In this document: one piece after another, positions 1-7,228 of the stretch
How the letters are laid out: the number at the start of each line of letters is the position of its first letter
Numbering within the stretch: position 1 is the stretch's first letter
Source of the DNA: an uncultured Flavobacteriales bacterium
Lineage (GTDB): Bacteria; Bacteroidota; Bacteroidia; Flavobacteriales_D; Sanyastnellaceae
Assembly (NCBI GenBank): GCA_905478795.1
Contig: CAJQJX010000035.1
Coordinates: 1-42,312, forward strand
Direction: 5' to 3'
DNA length: 42,312 nucleotides
Translations under genes and position numbers: made by a program
The notes under the pieces: model-generated
Databases searched by the model: none
What the model was told of the DNA's origin: nothing
The model's input: only the letters and a program-made list of their open reading frames with translations

Positions 1-1191
1 GAAATGAAAGCGCTCACCGACGTTTGTGATGACGTTCGGCTGTTTCCACCTGGGCACGTTTGGGAAAAAGGACAGGAGGCACCGGTTCAATTTTACACCC
101 GGGATTGGATGACGGGCGACTTGCCCAACGCCCCTTACCGTCCCGAAGAGCTGCGGGATTCCTTGACAGATGCCGTGCGCAAGCACCTCATGGGTGACGT
201 GCCATACGGACTTCTCATTTCTGGCGGACTCGACAGCTCGGTCATTGCAGCCATCGCCATGAAGCATGCGGCACGTCGCGTGGACGACGGCGGCCATTCT
301 GAAGCATGGTGGCCCCGGGTGCATAGCTTTTCCATCGGTTTGGATGGGTCTCCAGACTTGGCCGCAGCCGAGGAGGTGGCAGAAGCCATCGGCACCGTGC
401 ATCATGGCCTGAACTTCACCATCCAAGAAGGCATCGATGCGCTTTCTGAGGTGATCCGGCACATCGAAACCTACGATGTCACCACCATTCGCGCCTCGAC
501 CCCGATGTACCTCATGGCCCGCAAAATCAAGGCGATGGGAATCAAGATGGTGCTCAGCGGAGAAGGTGCTGACGAACTGTTTGGTGGCTATTTGTATTTT
601 CACATGGCTCCCGACGCCAAAGAGTTCCACGAGGAAACGGTGCGCAAGGTGCTGGGCCTGCATCAATACGACTGCGCCCGCGCCAATAAATCCATGATGG
701 CTTGGGGCATAGAGGCCCGTGTTCCTTTCCTAGACAGGGAATTCATTGATTATGCAATGAACCTAGACCCTGCCTCCAAAATGGGCGGGGCCGGGCGCAT
801 CGAAAAAGCCGCCATCCGCAAAGCATTCGAGGGGTATATCCCCGAGCACATCTTGAACCGACAAAAAGAACAGTTTAGTGACGGGGTCGGCTATGGCTGG
901 ATTGATGGCTTGAGAGACCATGCAGAAGCGCACGTGAGCGATGCAGAAATGGAAAGGGCCGGAGTGCGTTTCCCGATTCACCCACCCGCCACCAAGGAGG
1001 GCTACTTCTATCGGAAGTTGTTTGAAGCCCACTACCCTTCTGCTGCTGCTGCCTCAACAGTCCCCGGAGGAAAGAGCGTCGCTTGCAGCACAGAAAAAGC
1101 GCTGGAATGGGATGCGCGCCTCAAGGACAACATCGATCCAAGCGGTCGCGCCGTGGGCGGAATCCACAACGACGCCTACGGCAACGATTAA
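1..1191 (+). CDS. asnB: Asparagine synthetase B (glutamine-hydrolysing), 3' part; 5' end outside the window
   Basis: The product makes asparagine from aspartate, ATP and glutamine-derived ammonia in the cytoplasm. The frame is open at the left edge; the ATG at 4 is internal, because the following residues MKALTDVCDDVRLFPPGH match the linker after the N-terminal glutaminase domain of AsnB. About 396 codons remain of the family's roughly 550, so the N-terminal Cys-nucleophile amidotransferase domain lies upstream. The ATP-pyrophosphatase loop SGGLDSS is at residues 73-79 counted from that ATG. The synthetase motif LSGEGADELFGGY is near 185-197. The C-terminal VPGGKSVACSTEKALEWD segment and the NIDPSGRAVG tail are typical of the family. 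The gene ends with TAA at 1189-1191 and the next gene starts about 100 bases on, so no operon link is evident. Identification is secure; only the start is unknown. Confidence 0.97.
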   Translation, partial: EMKALTDVCDDVRLFPPGHVWEKGQEAPVQFYTRDWMTGDLPNAPYRPEELRDSLTDAVRKHLMGDVPYGLLISGGLDSSVIAAIAMKHAARRVDDGGHSEAWWPRVHSFSIGLDGSPDLAAAEEVAEAIGTVHHGLNFTIQEGIDALSEVIRHIETYDVTTIRASTPMYLMARKIKAMGIKMVLSGEGADELFGGYLYFHMAPDAKEFHEETVRKVLGLHQYDCARANKSMMAWGIEARVPFLDREFIDYAMNLDPASKMGGAGRIEKAAIRKAFEGYIPEHILNRQKEQFSDGVGYGWIDGLRDHAEAHVSDAEMERAGVRFPIHPPATKEGYFYRKLFEAHYPSAAAASTVPGGKSVACSTEKALEWDARLKDNIDPSGRAVGGIHNDAYGND

Positions 1192-1293
1192 GAAAACCAC
1201 CCATTTAAATATGCTGGGCCCCGATTTGGTCATTCTCGGCACATAGATGGACGTTTTTGATTGGTTTTGAGCGATTAGGATGTATCCTGTATC

Positions 1294-1692
1294 ATGCAAA
1301 TCAGTTACCGTCATGAAGCGGAATCCGGGGCGGTGTATACACTGGAGCAAAGGGGCGAATTGCTCCATGTTCACAGTAAAATCCCCCAACTCGAACTCCG
1401 GTGGTCAGAAGACCGTTGGAAGCCCGAGAAAAACTGGTTTGAGCGCAATGAGGTCTTCCCGGTCGAGGTTGGCTTGGACGAGTTTTTGGCCCGTCAACTT
1501 CCGCACCTCAACGGATGCAGCATTCAAGCCTTCATTCGGGGAATGAGTGCCAAACACAAAGGGCACTCATCGTTTACAGGAAAGTGGTTCAACTTTCAAT
1601 CCAACGGCAACATGCCTTCTGTCGAGAAGGCCCATCAAAGCTTGCTCAAAACCACCGCGAGCTACTATGGTGTTCAATCCCTGTTTGGGTAA
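1294..1692 (+). CDS. Small hypothetical protein (132 residues)
   Basis: I do not recognise a family. The product has 132 residues, mixed charge, no signal peptide, no lipobox and no membrane segment, so a cytoplasmic location is likely. Aromatic and charged residues alternate in the first 60 residues (for example LRWSEDRWKPEKNWFERNEVF), and a basic patch, SAKHKGH, lies in the middle. It lies alone between asnB and a convergent gene, with about 100 bases upstream and 54 bases downstream. The ATG at 1294 opens the longest frame in this gap, and alternative frames over the same bases give less protein-like sequence. That it is a real gene is an inference from its length and composition. Confidence 0.5.
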   Translation: MQISYRHEAESGAVYTLEQRGELLHVHSKIPQLELRWSEDRWKPEKNWFERNEVFPVEVGLDEFLARQLPHLNGCSIQAFIRGMSAKHKGHSSFTGKWFNFQSNGNMPSVEKAHQSLLKTTASYYGVQSLFG

Positions 1693-1746
1693 GAGCAGCC
1701 AGGGCCTTGTGAGGCAGTACAGCAGCTTCTCTTTTTTCCGTTGGCT

Positions 1747-2964
1747 TTAGTCTGCCAAGCGCAACTCTTTGGACACCGTCCCATCGGACCATTGGTGCAA
1801 CAACATGCCGTTGCCCGAAGTATGGGGCCTCCCCAAGAGGTCTACGCTGCGAATCAAAGTGCGGTTCGCTGAGGCCTCTGTGACCACATTGGCAGACAGC
1901 GTCACGGCAATCCGACCGGGCGAGATGCCCACTGGCAACGACCACTGCAAGCCGGATTCAAAATCCCAAAGCTCAACTGAACCTGTGGTGGAGAAGTCTG
2001 TATTGCCCAACAAGGCTTGACCTGCGGAAAGCACATGCATGGTGTAAACTGAACCTCCATTGCCATTCCAACCTTCCAATTCAGCCAACGTGGTTCCATC
2101 CGCTTTGCGGAAGTTTCCTTCTCCATATACCTGATAGAGCACTCCTCCTTCGTACCAATCTGCCGCACCACAACCCGCTGTCACATCGGCCACAACCTCG
2201 GTCTCGGCATTGGCCGCCTCAGCCCATCGGCTCAAAGAAGTTCCATCGTACTGCTGGGCATTGACAGAAACCACTGCGCCATCGTCGGTGGTGAACAGGT
2301 GGACAGGATTCAGTCCATCCGAACCGAGGTCAACCTCCGTGTAATCTCCAGTCACCAGATCGATGCGGCCAATGCGCCCCACCTCTTCTCCGTAGGCGAA
2401 CGCGTTGTTTACCGCCACATACACCCCGCCTCCATTCAAACAAATGCCTTCGGAGGCCCAACCTGGCCCCGCATTGCCTTCCGCTGCCCAACCGGCATTC
2501 CAAGACAAGTCCTGCGCATCCAAAGCCACGAAGTAGTGCTCAAACTCAACAGAACCCCAAGTCACAGGGTCTGCATCTCCACGCGTCACAAACAAGCGGT
2601 CTCCCTGCAGCAAAACCTGGCGCGCTCCCTCCAGCGGCTGTTGTGCGAGCACTTCACCCGATGCAGCATCCAGCTTGAACACCGTGTCTTCAGCAGAGAC
2701 ATAGATCTGAGAGCCATCTTCAGAGAGGGCCAAGTCCACCGCAAAAGAATGCCCCTCAAACACCCGCAATACCTCGAATTCAGGCATTGAAGCAGACAGG
2801 TCAATGAACCCAATCCGGGGAGCTTCTAGAACCTCTCCAGAATAAAAATCCTGGGCGCCTTCACACAACACGTATGCCCGGTCTTGAGCTTGCAGGCAAA
2901 AAGGGGCTGCGCAGCATATCGCCAAAAGCAGTCGAGAGTTTAGAAATGAAGTGCCTTTTTTCAT
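1747..2964 (-). CDS. Secreted beta-propeller (YncE/DUF5074-like) protein with a probable T9SS type A tail
   Basis: The product is predicted to be an exported seven-bladed-type propeller of 405 residues. I chose the ATG at 2962-2964 over one 21 codons upstream because it gives a clean signal peptide: MKK, a hydrophobic stretch (LLLAICCAAPFC) and cleavage after LQAQ. The body consists of repeated propeller-like strands such as SEDGSQIYVSAEDTVFKLDAAS and RIDLVTGDYTEVDLG, as in YncE and DUF5074 proteins of Bacteroidota. The last 35 residues (RSVDLLGRPHTSGNG, then LLHQWSDGTVSKELRLAD) resemble a T9SS type A sorting domain (VYDxxGR...G.Y.V....G.....K). Surface delivery is therefore likely. The gene diverges from the operon starting at 3055, with a shared 90-base control region. 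The ligand is unknown. Confidence 0.75.
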   Translation of the reverse strand: MKKGTSFLNSRLLLAICCAAPFCLQAQDRAYVLCEGAQDFYSGEVLEAPRIGFIDLSASMPEFEVLRVFEGHSFAVDLALSEDGSQIYVSAEDTVFKLDAASGEVLAQQPLEGARQVLLQGDRLFVTRGDADPVTWGSVEFEHYFVALDAQDLSWNAGWAAEGNAGPGWASEGICLNGGGVYVAVNNAFAYGEEVGRIGRIDLVTGDYTEVDLGSDGLNPVHLFTTDDGAVVSVNAQQYDGTSLSRWAEAANAETEVVADVTAGCGAADWYEGGVLYQVYGEGNFRKADGTTLAELEGWNGNGGSVYTMHVLSAGQALLGNTDFSTTGSVELWDFESGLQWSLPVGISPGRIAVTLSANVVTEASANRTLIRSVDLLGRPHTSGNGMLLHQWSDGTVSKELRLAD

Positions 2965-3054
2965 AATGTCGTAAGTCGACACGAAGCTACTTTGACAAGA
3001 AGCAAAAACAACCTTCGCAGTCACCAAACGTTATATTCGAGAATGCGCGGCTAT

Positions 3055-3945
3055 ATGAAGTCCTTCCATCTTTTCTGCATACTGGGAATCTTCTCTATTT
3101 CTGGTTGTTCCCCAGAGCCCTTGTTGGTCGACAACAACCCTGTACCTCTCTACGAAGGTGTTCCAACCGTACTCGTGGACGCCTACATCACACGGGTTTT
3201 TATTGACCTCATCGGTCGGGAACCCCTGATGATCGAACTGGAAAATGAACGCGCAGCGCTGCGTGCGGGAGCGCTCAGCATGGGTTCTCGCCAAGAATTG
3301 GTCACCCGCCTGATGGGCGGCGACCCGGAGTATTTGCCGTTGTACGACCGCAAACTCACGGACGATATGGCCGGCCGGTTTTTGAATGGATTCAGCCAAG
3401 AAGCCATGGAGGCCCAGATCGAGACCAACCTGGCTATGGCCACCCAAGATTCACTCCAAGGCAACATCATCGCGTACCTCTACTGGACCGATGAGGCCTT
3501 GCGCATGGAACGCACCATGATGGCTTCCGCCGAATACCGGGCCAACACCATCAATTGGCGTGAAGTCAGCCGGCGGTACTGCGACAACATCTTCTACGAT
3601 GAAATCAACATGAACAGTTTCAACTTCGTCAATGCCACTTTTGACGACCTGTTTGGGCGTTATCCGACCGAGGCTGAATTTGAGCAGGCCTACGCTGCTG
3701 TTGAATTCAACGCCCCATCCATTCTCTTTGGAACTGCCATTTCGAATGCTTCGGAATACCTGCAAGCATTGGTCGGCAATGGAGAATTCGACGAAAGTGC
3801 CGTCCGGTGGTGGGCCGAGCGGCTGCTTGTCCGCTCCATCACCGACGCAGAAATGGTGTCTTGGAAGCAAACCGTGGGTGCCAACGTGGACATCCGTGCC
3901 TTACAGGCGCTCCTGATCACCTCTGACGAATACGCCGACTTCTAA
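3055..3945 (+). CDS. Lipoprotein with DUF1549-like helical modules; first gene of the DUF1501 operon
   Basis: This is a predicted lipoprotein of 296 residues. The ATG at 3055 starts a short signal MKSFHLFCILGIFSISGC whose last residue is the lipidated Cys; an ATG at 3043 would add four residues. The N-terminal part (VFIDLIGREPL, then RQELVTRLM) recalls the start of DUF1549 domains found beside DUF1501 genes in Planctomycetes. Two further modules follow: FDDLFGRYPTEAEF...SNASEYLQAL and WWAERLLVRSITDAEM...ITSDEYADF. They share an RxxTxAE...S.EY pattern. The stop overlaps the next start (TAATG), so translation is probably coupled. The family match is by motif resemblance only. The protein may form part of an envelope complex with the next gene product and the DUF1501 protein. 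Confidence 0.72.
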   Translation: MKSFHLFCILGIFSISGCSPEPLLVDNNPVPLYEGVPTVLVDAYITRVFIDLIGREPLMIELENERAALRAGALSMGSRQELVTRLMGGDPEYLPLYDRKLTDDMAGRFLNGFSQEAMEAQIETNLAMATQDSLQGNIIAYLYWTDEALRMERTMMASAEYRANTINWREVSRRYCDNIFYDEINMNSFNFVNATFDDLFGRYPTEAEFEQAYAAVEFNAPSILFGTAISNASEYLQALVGNGEFDESAVRWWAERLLVRSITDAEMVSWKQTVGANVDIRALQALLITSDEYADF

Positions 3946-4445
3946 TGATTCGTTTTTTCCCCCTTTCCATTTATGGAGTGGCAACCTGCTTATTGCTCTG
4001 CGCGACATCCTGTTCGACCGAACCCGAAGTTCAATATGGTTTGCTGCCCTTGGAGCTGCAATCCTCTACGGCAGACAAGGACCGAGAGAAGACCATCGAC
4101 CAGTGGATCTCCATCCTACACGCCGACCTGTTCGGGTCGGCACTGGGCAGCGCAGAGCTGTTCGACATTAAACAAGCATTTGAAAGTGTTGGAGACCAAG
4201 AAGTTGCGCGCGAATCCCTCGTAGCTAGCTTTATGCAAAATCCCAATGTCCAATTGCCGTCGGCCGAGTCCATGCTCACCAACCCCGACCAATTTGTGGA
4301 GGCCACTTATGTGCGGTTCCTCGTGCGATACCCCACCGAAGCCGAACGCACTTGGATGAGGAATTACATCCAAAACACCCCTACGGTTACACCGGAATTG
4401 GTGTACTCGTCTTTTGCGTTGAGCACTGAATACCTCCATTATTAA
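3945..4445 (+). CDS. Small lipoprotein related to the preceding gene
   Basis: The product has 166 residues with a lipoprotein signal ending LLLCATSC, so it is probably lipidated at that Cys. The C-terminal half (FVEATYVRFLVRYPTEAE, later YSSFALSTEYLHY) carries the same YPTEAE...S.EY module seen twice in the upstream neighbour. The middle (LHADLFGSALGSAELFDIKQ, then RESLVASFM) lines up loosely with the neighbour's VFIDLIGREPL...RQELVTRLM part. The two genes therefore look like an ancient duplication of unequal length. The ATG at 3945 overlaps the previous stop by one base, and the next gene begins 4 bases after the TAA. The biochemical role is unknown; a partner role for the DUF1501 protein is inferred from the tight linkage. 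Confidence 0.7.
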   Translation: MIRFFPLSIYGVATCLLLCATSCSTEPEVQYGLLPLELQSSTADKDREKTIDQWISILHADLFGSALGSAELFDIKQAFESVGDQEVARESLVASFMQNPNVQLPSAESMLTNPDQFVEATYVRFLVRYPTEAERTWMRNYIQNTPTVTPELVYSSFALSTEYLHY

Positions 4446-4449
4446 CGTC

Positions 4450-5784
4450 ATGAAACGGAGATCCTTTCTCAAGAAAAGCGGATTGGCCGTCGCAGGCAGC
4501 GCAGCCTTTCCCACCCTCCTTCCTTCGGGCCGGTTGTTTGCTGCCAGTGGCCGCAGAACATCCGAACACGTCGTGATGGTGGCTTTTGCGGGCGGCGTTC
4601 GATTGCAGGAGAGCTACCTCCGCCGGTATGTAGACGACAGCCAAGGTGAACCCTACCCCGGCAACATCATGTACAACATGCTGTCAGGTGAGGCCCCCAT
4701 TGCCAAAATCGTCTACGGAACGGGGGTGGGCGGCATCAACCCCATCCCCGCCATTCTGCCTCAATCCATCGAATCCATCGGCACCACTTTTGCGGAGGTC
4801 AGCGCCCTCAGCGCGGGACACTTCGGAGGGATGAACTCCTTGGTTCAAGGGGGCGTGCCGGGGGGACAAGGCCTGAAGCAACGCCCGTTGCAGCCCACCA
4901 TCTTTGAATATCTGCGCAGACACGGTGGGTACAAAGCCACTGACACTTGGTTTGTAGGAAATGGAATCAACGGTTCACTGCCCCTGCTCAATCACAGCGA
5001 GCACCCCAATTACGGCGCCGAATATGCCGGGAATTTCTTTGCGCCCCTGGTGACTTTCACGGGTGCCGGTGAGTCCGCTTTTTTGGATGCCCAAGTCTAC
5101 CATCCCGAAAACGAGCTGGAACCGTTGCGCCGAATGAAGACATTTCTGGACCAACAATTTGCAGCGGACGGGAGCGGTGGCTTTGGAGGAGGTTTAAACA
5201 ACACCGACGAAGAAAAGGAGCAGATCAAAGCCTTCATGAAGCTCATGTACCAGAAGGTAGACAACGGCACGGTCAACGTTCCACCAGTCACCGACAACCG
5301 GGATACGGGCACCGTCGGTTTCGCCTGTGAGGTCCTCTCCGAGTTCAAACCCGCCTTTACAATGGTCAACCTGGGGGGCGTCGATGCCTGCCACTCGAAT
5401 TTCTCTTCTTACCTGTCGGCCTTGCACCGCGCAGACCATGCCGTGGGCCACTTGTGGGACCACATTCAATCCATTCCAGGAATGGCGGGCAACACGACGT
5501 TGATTTTGACCCCGGAATGCGGGCGCAACCTTCAGCCCAACAACATCCTCGACGAGAACGATTGGCGCGCCTACGATCACAGCGACGAGAACAGCATGCG
5601 CATCTTCACCATGATGGCAGGCCCCACGGTTCCTCAAGGCCTCACTATTGGGGGCGAAGACAACCCCGTGGGCATGGTCACCGACACCATGATGACCGTG
5701 TGCGACCTACTCGGCGTTATGCCCGAAGTGCAGGGCGCTGGATATGTGCACCCTGGAACCGACAGCCTATTCAACCGAATCTGA
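4450..5784 (+). CDS. Tat-exported DUF1501 family protein
   Basis: DUF1501 proteins share the alkaline phosphatase/sulfatase-like fold; their substrates are not established. The 444-residue product begins MKRRSFLKKSGLAVAGSAAF, a twin-arginine signal, so it should be exported folded, possibly with a metal. Family features include an AGHFGGMNSLVQGG segment near residue 120, the LGGVDACHSNFSSYLSALHRA stretch near 320, where classical members read GWDTH-like sequence, and LILTPECGRN near 355 (usually TEFGR). A YDHSDENSMRIF segment sits in place of the usual DHG motif. The last 40 residues (MVTDTMMTVCDLLGVMP) match the family's end. The start lies 4 bases after the upstream stop and the stop overlaps the next ATG (TGATG). 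Family confidence is good; the altered motifs leave the activity uncertain. Confidence 0.85.
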   Translation: MKRRSFLKKSGLAVAGSAAFPTLLPSGRLFAASGRRTSEHVVMVAFAGGVRLQESYLRRYVDDSQGEPYPGNIMYNMLSGEAPIAKIVYGTGVGGINPIPAILPQSIESIGTTFAEVSALSAGHFGGMNSLVQGGVPGGQGLKQRPLQPTIFEYLRRHGGYKATDTWFVGNGINGSLPLLNHSEHPNYGAEYAGNFFAPLVTFTGAGESAFLDAQVYHPENELEPLRRMKTFLDQQFAADGSGGFGGGLNNTDEEKEQIKAFMKLMYQKVDNGTVNVPPVTDNRDTGTVGFACEVLSEFKPAFTMVNLGGVDACHSNFSSYLSALHRADHAVGHLWDHIQSIPGMAGNTTLILTPECGRNLQPNNILDENDWRAYDHSDENSMRIFTMMAGPTVPQGLTIGGEDNPVGMVTDTMMTVCDLLGVMPEVQGAGYVHPGTDSLFNRI

Positions 5785-6761
5785 TGCTCCTTTCCCAAAC
5801 AGCGTTGGTACGCACGCTCTCGATCGGCTTGGGCATCTTGGTGCTGGCAGGATACAGTTGCACGCCAGAACCACCCCCCAATCCCTATGATGCACTGCCG
5901 CCTGTTGTCTCGACTGAAGGGTTGGCCGTCCCGCCACTTCCCGAGGGCAACTTTGCCTGGTTACACCAACAGATTCTGGGCCCAACCTGTGCCAACAGTG
6001 GATGCCACGACGGCACGTTTGAACCGGACTTCAGAACAGTGGGCTCGTCATGGAACACCCTGGTAAACCATCCCGTTACCGCCAATGATGCGGCCATGTC
6101 TTTCACAAGGAGGGTGGTGCCAGGAAATGCTGCTCAATCGTTTTTGCACGAAAGGCTCACGGTAGAAATCCCCAATACGTCGGGCATGATGCCCCTCGAG
6201 GTCGACCAAGACAGCGACTACGACGAGCGACGAGAAGAATACATCGCCGCCATCGCCGCGTGGATCGAAGCCGGAGCACCTGACATCAATGGCAATGCCG
6301 CTCCCTCCGAAGGGACCAGTTTACCCCCGCAAATCCATGGGTTTGCAGCATTCCCGCCGGGGGCCTTCAGCGAACCTTATGTCCGAGCTGAGGGGGTAGG
6401 ATTGCAACCGATTCTGGTAGACGCCGCCTTGATTCAAATCTTTGCCGCCATCTCTGACGACCTCCTTCCACAGGCTGAACTCGAATGCCACTGGGCACTT
6501 GGAATGGACATTGCCGACGCTGACGCTGCGGCCGATGGAGGCCCGTTTGGAGTGCCTCCCTTCACCTTTACAGCGGCCACTTTTTCTGGCAGCAATGAAG
6601 AATACGGACTCTTGGCAGAGGTGGATTTGAGCAATGCCGAACCGGGTTCTGAATGGACCCTGCAACTGAGGGCCACCGATGGCACCTCAGAAATCCGCGC
6701 GCCCTCCACGACCAGTCCCAACTACATTGGACTCCTTTACCGATTGCGCATTGCACCATGA
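5784..6761 (+). CDS. Lipoprotein with a CX4CH cytochrome c-like site
   Basis: The 325-residue product starts at the ATG overlapping the DUF1501 stop (TGATG); the frame stays open upstream, but that is antisense-free overlap inside the DUF1501 gene. The signal ends ILVLAGYSC, a loose lipobox with Cys26. A CANSGCH segment at residues 69-75 is a CX4CH heme-like motif of the kind seen in putative cytochrome-like envelope proteins. It is followed by a SGMMPLEV segment, whose Met could be a sixth ligand, and AAWIEAGAPD, resembling the end of planctomycete-type cytochrome c domains. The second half is a beta-rich region without a recognised family. Canonical heme attachment uses CXXCH, so heme binding is a hypothesis. 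The stop overlaps the next start (ATGA). Confidence 0.72.
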   Translation: MLLSQTALVRTLSIGLGILVLAGYSCTPEPPPNPYDALPPVVSTEGLAVPPLPEGNFAWLHQQILGPTCANSGCHDGTFEPDFRTVGSSWNTLVNHPVTANDAAMSFTRRVVPGNAAQSFLHERLTVEIPNTSGMMPLEVDQDSDYDERREEYIAAIAAWIEAGAPDINGNAAPSEGTSLPPQIHGFAAFPPGAFSEPYVRAEGVGLQPILVDAALIQIFAAISDDLLPQAELECHWALGMDIADADAAADGGPFGVPPFTFTAATFSGSNEEYGLLAEVDLSNAEPGSEWTLQLRATDGTSEIRAPSTTSPNYIGLLYRLRIAP

Positions 6762-7228
6762 CTGCGTCCATGTCCCTTTTTCAGCGGTGTTTGGTCCTCA
6801 CATGGCCCGCTTTGTTGACACTCAGCTTCGCCGGTTGTGCGCCTGAAGACCCCGACCCGGTCGCCCCCACCTTGACGTGGATTGCCATCAATGCCACGGA
6901 ATTCCAGTCGGCATCAGAAAGCGTGGTCGTGACCTTGGGCTACCAAGACCATCAAGGCGACATAGGTTGGGAGGACCCAGACCGCCATGCCCTAGACATC
7001 CAAGACGAAAGGCTGGACGCCCCAGACACCTATCACATCCCCCCACTCACGCCTGACGGCATCGCATTGGACATTGCGGGCACTTTTGAAGTGACCATTC
7101 CGCCGCTCTTCCTATTGGGCAACGGTGGGGATGAGCAAACCCGGTTCACCTTTAGAATAACAGACCGCGCTGGCCATGCTTCCAATACCGTTCAGAGCCC
7201 GGTTATTTTGATTACTGACACGCTGTGA
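6758..7228 (+). CDS. Small lipoprotein, unknown function
   Basis: The product has 156 residues and starts at the ATG of an ATGA overlap with the preceding gene. The signal ends LLTLSFAGC, giving lipid attachment at that Cys, followed by an acidic, proline-rich spacer (APEDPDPVAPT). The rest looks like one beta-sandwich domain: ESVVVTLGYQDHQGDIGW, then FEVTIPPLFLLG, then RFTFRITDRAGHASN. That pattern resembles single immunoglobulin-like domains found in Bacteroidota lipoproteins. No catalytic motif is visible. Its stop overlaps the GTG start of the next gene (GTGA), so it is made together with the large T9SS cargo and could be an accessory anchor or docking protein. That role is inferred from position only. 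Confidence 0.68.
   Translation: MTASMSLFQRCLVLTWPALLTLSFAGCAPEDPDPVAPTLTWIAINATEFQSASESVVVTLGYQDHQGDIGWEDPDRHALDIQDERLDAPDTYHIPPLTPDGIALDIAGTFEVTIPPLFLLGNGGDEQTRFTFRITDRAGHASNTVQSPVILITDTL

Noticed and set aside
5454-5783. N-terminal extension of the CX4CH lipoprotein by 110 codons
   Set aside because: It overlaps the conserved DUF1501 C-terminal region, and the ATG at 5784 gives a proper lipoprotein signal and a TGATG coupling.
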